Positions 60,244-64,000 of a stretch of DNA of 64,000 bases are shown one piece after another. Below the pieces are notes generated by a model that made no database searches, had not been told where the DNA came from, and saw only the letters and a list, made by a program, of their open reading frames with translations. The position numbers and the translations under genes are program-made. Position 1 is the stretch's first letter. The number at the start of each line of letters is the position of its first letter. Source of the stretch: G963674505 sp964575975 (GTDB taxonomy: Bacteria; Desulfobacterota; Desulfobacteria; Desulfobacterales; SKZT01); the NCBI GenBank assembly GCA_964575975.1, contig CAZNTU010000004.1:13759-77758 (forward strand). Reading direction: 5' to 3'.

Positions 60244-60543
60244 TCATACGAGCGACTGGGACAGCCTCAACAGACTGTTGACCAGAAACTCTCGCAGAAA
60301 CATGACGACGAGAAAAACGATGATCGGCGAAAGATCGATCCCGCCGAACACAACGGGAAGTTTCGCCCGTATTTGGTAAAGAACCGGTTCTGTCACGTTG
60401 TTGACGAACCGGACGATCGGATTGTAAGGGTCGGGGCTTACCCATGAAAGGACGGCCCTTGCGATTACCACGATCATGAAAAAAAGTAGCACGAAATCTA
60501 TTACCTTTGCAACTGCGATTAAAAAATACCCGACTATGAACAT
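60244..60543 (-). CDS. YggT-family membrane protein
   Basis: A 99-residue protein with two membrane regions (about 2-30 and 65-90). The conserved YggT core reads ARAVLSWVSPDPYNPIVRFVNNVTEPVLYQIRAKLP. It is a small inner-membrane protein of unclear function, commonly located near pilT or proC, as here. It is transcribed in the same direction as pilT. Confidence 0.9.
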   Translation of the reverse strand: MFIVGYFLIAVAKVIDFVLLFFMIVVIARAVLSWVSPDPYNPIVRFVNNVTEPVLYQIRAKLPVVFGGIDLSPIIVFLVVMFLREFLVNSLLRLSQSLV

Positions 60544-60758
60544 TTTATTCCATACCCTTTCTGTTATTGGGATTTAATTCAGGTTCGTTTTTTCGGCTGA
60601 AACCTGCCGTCTCTTGCCTTTGCGAAGACAAGGGAGCGTTTGAAAAATTAATTCCATTTCATTGTATAAGTCAAGGTATTTCAGTGACAACCCTCAGGGA
60701 ATTACGCATCGATTGATAATCGTCGAAAAACGTGATATCTGTAGTACTTGCTGGCGGT

Positions 60759-60788
60759 TTGGCGCGGGAACGCTTGGCGCGGGAACGC
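60759..60788 (+). repeat. 15-base tandem duplication upstream of proC
   Basis: TTGGCGCGGGAACGC occurs twice in direct tandem (60759-60773, 60774-60788). It lies before the ribosome-binding site of proC, in a 270-base gap divergent from yggT. It may be a slippage product; any regulatory role is a guess. Confidence 0.7.
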
Positions 60789-60815
60789 TTGGTTCAACGT
60801 TCGAACGGAGGATCG

Positions 60816-61667
60816 ATGACGAATTTAAACAGGCGATTGGGAATCATTGGCGGCGGGAACATGGGCGAGGCCTTCGCCGGGGCCATGATCGAAACCGGGA
60901 TGTTCGAGGCGGAGTCGATTACCGTAAGCGACGTGGCGGCCGGACGTATAGAAAGGTTGAAGGACAAATACGGAGTCAACGTCGCCCAGGACAATTTCGA
61001 GGTTTTCGATTCGTCCCAAATCGTGGTTCTGGCGGTAAAGCCGCAGGCGATGGTGCAAGTTTTGACGGACATTGCGAACAGCGACGGGTACGACGCCAAG
61101 GAGCGAAAAGTGGTCGTTTCCATAGCGGCCGGGGTCCCCATGGAAAAAATCGAAAAACTTCTGTATTCCCGCCTCGACGAACAGGCTAAAAGCAACATGC
61201 CGATTATCCGGGTGATGCCCAACACCCCGGCGTTGGTGCTCGAGGGCATGTCGGGCATGAGCGCGAACAGGTACGCGACGGCGGACGAAATCGAGACGAC
61301 CCGTTCGATTCTCGAAGCGGTGGGAAAGGTGATCGTATTCGAGGAAAAACGCCTGGACGCCGTCACCGCCGTTTCCGGTTCGGGCCCGGCTTATGTTTTT
61401 CTGTTGATCGAATCCATGATCGAAGCGGCGACGGAGGTGGAGTTGGAGCCGGAAGACGCAAGGAAAATGATCCTGCAAACGATCAAAGGGGCTGTAAAGC
61501 TGATGGAAGCCAGCGGCGAATCCGCTGCCGAGCTAAGAAAAAAAGTCACTTCGCCGGGAGGAACCACGGAGGCCGCCCTGAAAGTGTTCGAAAAGCGAGG
61601 CTTCAAACAGGCTGTTGTCGATGCCATATCCGCCGCGACGAAACGCGCCGCCGAGCTTAGTGGCTGA
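60816..61667 (+). CDS. proC: Pyrroline-5-carboxylate reductase
   Basis: A 283-residue NAD(P)H enzyme for the last step of proline synthesis. The Rossmann loop is GIIGGGNMGEAFAGA; VVLAVKPQ, IRVMPNTPALV and SGSGPAYVFLLIES are family landmarks, and the tail KKVTSPGGTTEAALKVFE is diagnostic. The ATG at 60816 follows CGGAGG. Confidence 0.95.
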   Translation: MTNLNRRLGIIGGGNMGEAFAGAMIETGMFEAESITVSDVAAGRIERLKDKYGVNVAQDNFEVFDSSQIVVLAVKPQAMVQVLTDIANSDGYDAKERKVVVSIAAGVPMEKIEKLLYSRLDEQAKSNMPIIRVMPNTPALVLEGMSGMSANRYATADEIETTRSILEAVGKVIVFEEKRLDAVTAVSGSGPAYVFLLIESMIEAATEVELEPEDARKMILQTIKGAVKLMEASGESAAELRKKVTSPGGTTEAALKVFEKRGFKQAVVDAISAATKRAAELSG

Positions 61668-61687
61668 TCTTCGAAAAGGATTGAACA

Positions 61688-62401
61688 ATGGATACGATGT
61701 TTGCCGAAAGCGTTTCATATTCCGCCGCATTGTTGGCTGGGCTTCTTTCTTTTTTTTCCCCTTGCATTCTCCCTCTTATCCCGGCCTATTTCACCTTTAT
61801 AACCGGTTTTTCCCTGGAAGAGCTGACCGATGGCGAAAACGACCGGATTCGGAAAAAGGTGATCCTTTCCACCTTGGCGTACGTGTGCGGATTTTCGTTG
61901 GTTTTCGTTTTGTTGGGCGCCTCGGCTTCCTTGCTGGGAACCGTAATGCAGAAATACAGCGGCATTGTCCGAATCGTGGGCGGGGTGCTGATAATGCTTT
62001 TGGGAGTCCATCTTACGGGAATAGTACGTTTCGGCAAGTTGGACGTTGACAAGCGGATGCATATCGACAAAAAGCCCCTTCATTTTTTCGGAACGTTTCT
62101 GGTCGGCATGGCGTTCGCCGCCGGTTGGAGTCCCTGCATAGGACCTCTTCTGGGGTCGATTCTGATCATCGCCGGAAGCCAGGGCACGGTAATGGAGGGA
62201 GTTCTTCTCCTGTCGGTCTATTCCGCGGGAATGGCCCTGCCGTTTCTTTTGATGTCCGTTTTCATCCATTTTATATTGAATTTCGTAAGAAAGGCAAACA
62301 AGATTCTCAGGTATGTCAATCCGGCGGCGGGAATTCTCCTGATCGTGGTGGGACTGATATTGGTCACTGATAAATTGTATCTGTTCACATCCTTAGGATA
62401 A
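61688..62401 (+). CDS. CcdA/DsbD-type thiol-disulfide transport protein
   Basis: A 237-residue membrane protein with about six membrane helices. The paired Cys motifs are SPCILPLIPAY in helix 1 and WSPCIGPLLG in helix 4, the arrangement by which CcdA/DsbD carries electrons from cytoplasmic thioredoxin to the periplasm. It lies 13 bases before an exported thioredoxin-like gene, a natural electron acceptor. AAAAGGA precedes the ATG. Confidence 0.9.
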   Translation: MDTMFAESVSYSAALLAGLLSFFSPCILPLIPAYFTFITGFSLEELTDGENDRIRKKVILSTLAYVCGFSLVFVLLGASASLLGTVMQKYSGIVRIVGGVLIMLLGVHLTGIVRFGKLDVDKRMHIDKKPLHFFGTFLVGMAFAAGWSPCIGPLLGSILIIAGSQGTVMEGVLLLSVYSAGMALPFLLMSVFIHFILNFVRKANKILRYVNPAAGILLIVVGLILVTDKLYLFTSLG

Positions 62402-62414
62402 AAAGGTGTTTACG

Positions 62415-62885
62415 ATGAATAAAAAACTCAAATTTTCGATTATGGCTTTATTCGTGGCAGGGATCGCCGCGTTGTCGCTCCCTTCGGGATTCGCATCCTC
62501 CGGAGGCATCAAATGGAGAAGCTACGAGGATGGCCTTTCGGCCGCGAAAAACGATTCCAAGAAACTCCTGGTCACGTTTTACGCCGACTGGTGTACCTAT
62601 TGCAAAGTCATGGACCGTGAAACCTTCAAGGATATGGAGGTCGTGAAATATATCAACGACAATTTCGTTCCGATCCGCGTCAATTCGGACACGGAGCGGG
62701 ATACCGCCAATACGTTCAAGGTAAGAGGGCTTCCGGACACCTGGTTCATCTCGGAGGACCAGGAGGTAATAGGCCACAGGGCCGGTTATATCCCCGCCGA
62801 AACCATGATCCAAGTCTTGCAATACATCAATACCAACAGCTACAAGGAAATGTCTTTCCAAAACTTCGTGGACTCGAGGAAATAA
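62415..62885 (+). CDS. Exported thioredoxin-like protein
   Basis: A 156-residue protein. A signal sequence (about residues 1-27, ending SGFASS) precedes a thioredoxin fold with ADWCTYCKVMDRE (active-site CxxC) and the cis-Pro in RGLPDTWF. It probably receives electrons from the CcdA-type protein upstream and reduces periplasmic disulfides. The ATG at 62415 with AAAAGGTG is the start; a GTG three codons upstream is less likely. Confidence 0.9.
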   Translation: MNKKLKFSIMALFVAGIAALSLPSGFASSGGIKWRSYEDGLSAAKNDSKKLLVTFYADWCTYCKVMDRETFKDMEVVKYINDNFVPIRVNSDTERDTANTFKVRGLPDTWFISEDQEVIGHRAGYIPAETMIQVLQYINTNSYKEMSFQNFVDSRK

Positions 62886-62898
62886 GACGACCGCAGGC

Positions 62899-62926
62899 AA
62901 GGGACGACTGCGCGGGACCGTCCCTT
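62899..62926. terminator. Convergent terminator-like hairpin
   Basis: AAGGGACG (62899-62906) pairs with CGTCCCTT (62919-62926), between the thioredoxin gene and the convergent two-helix protein gene. It overlaps the stop codon of the latter by two bases. Confidence 0.55.
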
Positions 62927-63194
62927 AATAACGTTTGCGGCGATAACGAAAAGCATATCTCTTGATCAAGCGGGCGGTTATGGAAACGATAACTCCCGCC
63001 GACATGATCGCAAGGATGGCGGGGAACCATAGAAACGCCTGGAATCGAGGCGTTTCGTCCGCGACCTTGATTCCGACCAAGGCGAACACCACCACGGCGA
63101 ACATGAAAACCACGACCGCCAGGCACCACGATTCCGAATCGTACCAAGGTACGATGGTTTTGCGGTATATCGGATGGTTGTCGTCCAGTTGCAT
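62925..63194 (-). CDS. Two-helix membrane protein
   Basis: An 89-residue protein with hydrophobic segments at about 24-44 and 52-74 and a basic C terminus (RLIKRYAFRYRRKRY). Its family is not recognised. There is no SD, but a consensus promoter ends six bases before the ATG, so the transcript may be leaderless. Confidence 0.65.
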   Translation of the reverse strand: MQLDDNHPIYRKTIVPWYDSESWCLAVVVFMFAVVVFALVGIKVADETPRFQAFLWFPAILAIMSAGVIVSITARLIKRYAFRYRRKRY

Positions 63195-63200
63195 AAAATC

Positions 63201-63229
63201 TAATTAGTTGAACGACTGGACGTTGTCAA
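63201..63229 (-). promoter_or_regulatory. Promoter for a probably leaderless transcript
   Basis: On the minus strand TTGACA (63229-63224), a 17-base spacer, TAATTA (63206-63201). The expected start site falls at about 63194, on the ATG itself. Confidence 0.6.
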
Positions 63230-63539
63230 GCGGGCGATGAAAATCGAACCATCGTTTGGCAATTGTTTTCCAAGAAATTCAAGAACTCGGCGGCCGAGCA
63301 AAATCGAAAAGCGCATTCGGAAATCGGCAAGCCAGTCCTTCTTCTCGACTTGCATTTCCCTTGCCGTATATTACCCTTACCCTATATATCGGCCGGTCAG
63401 TTTCGGAAGTTCTGTAAAATCGTCGGGATTGTCCAGGTCGGCCCCCTGTTTAGGGTTTTTTTGATCGACTGGCCAAGCCATCGTTCCTCGTGTTTCGCGC
63501 GGATCGATAAGCAAAAGGATTCCTTTTGTTTGAACGAAA
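63230..63539. other. Intergenic region without recognisable features
   Basis: About 310 bases. No gene, repeat or hairpin of note was seen, and the frames here are short or lie opposite the next gene. The promoter of the zinc-ribbon gene would be near its end. Confidence 0.4.
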
Positions 63540-63845
63540 ATGAATTGGAAAAGAACAATTCGAACCACGCCCGCTCGGCGTTTGGCGCTTGCGTTGATCC
63601 CCCTGATCGTGGTCGATCTTATCTTGACGCCGATCTCCTTGTTCAAGGGGGCGCCGTCCGCGCGCGGTATCCTTGTGGTGAACGCCGCGGCAGTATCGAT
63701 ATTGGCGCTAAGATTCGCGCTTCTTTTTGCAAAGAGGCTTTGGTGCAAGGCCTGCGGAAAGGGAATCGGAGTGGATACCGGCAACGACGAGAACGGCTAC
63801 CCGGTGGTCGAATGCCCGAAGTGCGGCAACAGATGGATTTTGTGA
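63540..63845 (+). CDS. Small membrane protein with C-terminal zinc ribbon
   Basis: A 101-residue protein. Residues about 14-34 and 44-64 are hydrophobic, followed by a zinc ribbon: CKACGKGI at 69 and CPKCGNRW near 93 (two CxxC pairs). The ribosome-binding site is not evident, so the start is unsure. The family is unknown; it resembles other small zinc-ribbon membrane proteins. Confidence 0.6.
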   Translation: MNWKRTIRTTPARRLALALIPLIVVDLILTPISLFKGAPSARGILVVNAAAVSILALRFALLFAKRLWCKACGKGIGVDTGNDENGYPVVECPKCGNRWIL

Positions 63846-63851
63846 TCGCGT

Positions 63852-64000
63852 TTATCGAAACGGGTACATTCCAAAGGTTCTTTCTACAACGCAGCGGCGC
63901 GGCAGGACCTCGTCGGTTTCTTCCCGGACGCCGTGCGTCTTGTGATGTTTTTTTCGAAGATCTCCTTTTGGATGACGGGTGCGCCGTCCACAAGTTCGTC
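63852..64000 (-). pseudogene. C-terminal part of a gene, apparently frameshifted at an A7 run
   Basis: Entering from the window edge on the minus strand, the first frame reads DELVDGAPVIQKEIFEKN, protein-like, then meets an A7 run (revcomp of 63937-63947 region) and becomes poor before a stop at 63886-63884. After the run another frame gives KTHGVREETDEVL and VVERTFGMYPFR to a stop at 63854-63852. It is either a real or programmed frameshift, or a sequencing error in one intact gene. No family was recognised. Confidence 0.4.

Noticed and set aside
1..64000. tRNA genes, rRNA genes, CRISPR arrays and complete insertion sequences
   Set aside because: No tRNA T-loop pattern in a plausible context, no regular direct-repeat/spacer array and no transposase frame were seen by eye.

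Overview
The window reads as chromosome of a Gram-negative, delta-proteobacterial (Desulfobacterota-like) organism. This is inferred from gene content: a full-length PlsB, a class III polyhydroxyalkanoate (PHA) synthase system with PhaR and phasins, a tilS-ftsH-folP run, PilT/PilU-type ATPases, grpE-dnaK, an MJ0042-type zinc ribbon, and eukaryotic-type Ser/Thr kinases with FHA and PP2C partners. No rRNA, tRNA or CRISPR array was seen, so the placement is tentative.

Layout. (1) 1-4.8 kb, minus: plsB, a nucleotidyltransferase/kinase fusion resembling the MurU and AmgK peptidoglycan-recycling enzymes, and a partial dapB. (2) 5.3-12.1 kb: phospho-signalling genes: a metallophosphoesterase, a Ser/Thr kinase with a C-terminal DUF1566 domain, an FHA protein, a PP2C phosphatase and a CHASE2 Ser/Thr kinase. 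(3) 12.2-25.5 kb: a PHA storage island with phaJ, two phasins, phaE-phaC, a triple-GAF protein, two SDR dehydrogenases, a second PhaC-like protein, phaR, and a NarX/NarL-like two-component pair. The two phasin genes share near-consensus promoters and a TGCAATGCA element that is a candidate PhaR operator. (4) 25.6-41.7 kb: a conflict/defence island with two giant NACHT proteins (one TIR-metallophosphoesterase-NACHT-FGE, one NACHT-FGE), toxin-antitoxin modules both intact and decayed, an AAA ATPase, an MFS transporter, and an adenine methyltransferase with a PD-(D/E)XK-like partner. (5) 41.8-46.8 kb: a polar amino-acid ABC transporter and a GlcD-like oxidase. (6) 46.8-64 kb: housekeeping genes (dnaK, grpE, a large-type SRP RNA, tilS, ftsH, folP, coaX, pilT/pilU, yggT, proC, ccdA, thioredoxin) and small membrane/zinc-ribbon proteins.

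The main discovery is in region 4. The last 126 coding bases of the two NACHT-FGE genes align without indels at 85% identity, yet 15 of the 19 differences fall at codon positions 1 and 2. The match runs on through about 72 bases of noncoding DNA that can fold into a hairpin. This is the signature of variable regions of a diversity-generating retroelement (DGR), so these NLR-like conflict proteins appear to carry hypermutated C-terminal sensor domains. No reverse transcriptase or template repeat is visible in the window, so the mutator would have to act from elsewhere in the genome. DGR-diversified NACHT/TIR conflict proteins have been reported from multicellular bacteria. The TIR-metallophosphoesterase-NACHT-FGE arrangement, and the nucleotide-level evidence here, are what deserve a second look.

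Limits: all calls come from reading sequence and translations by eye. Domain boundaries are approximate, and promoters, operators and hairpins are unmeasured candidates.
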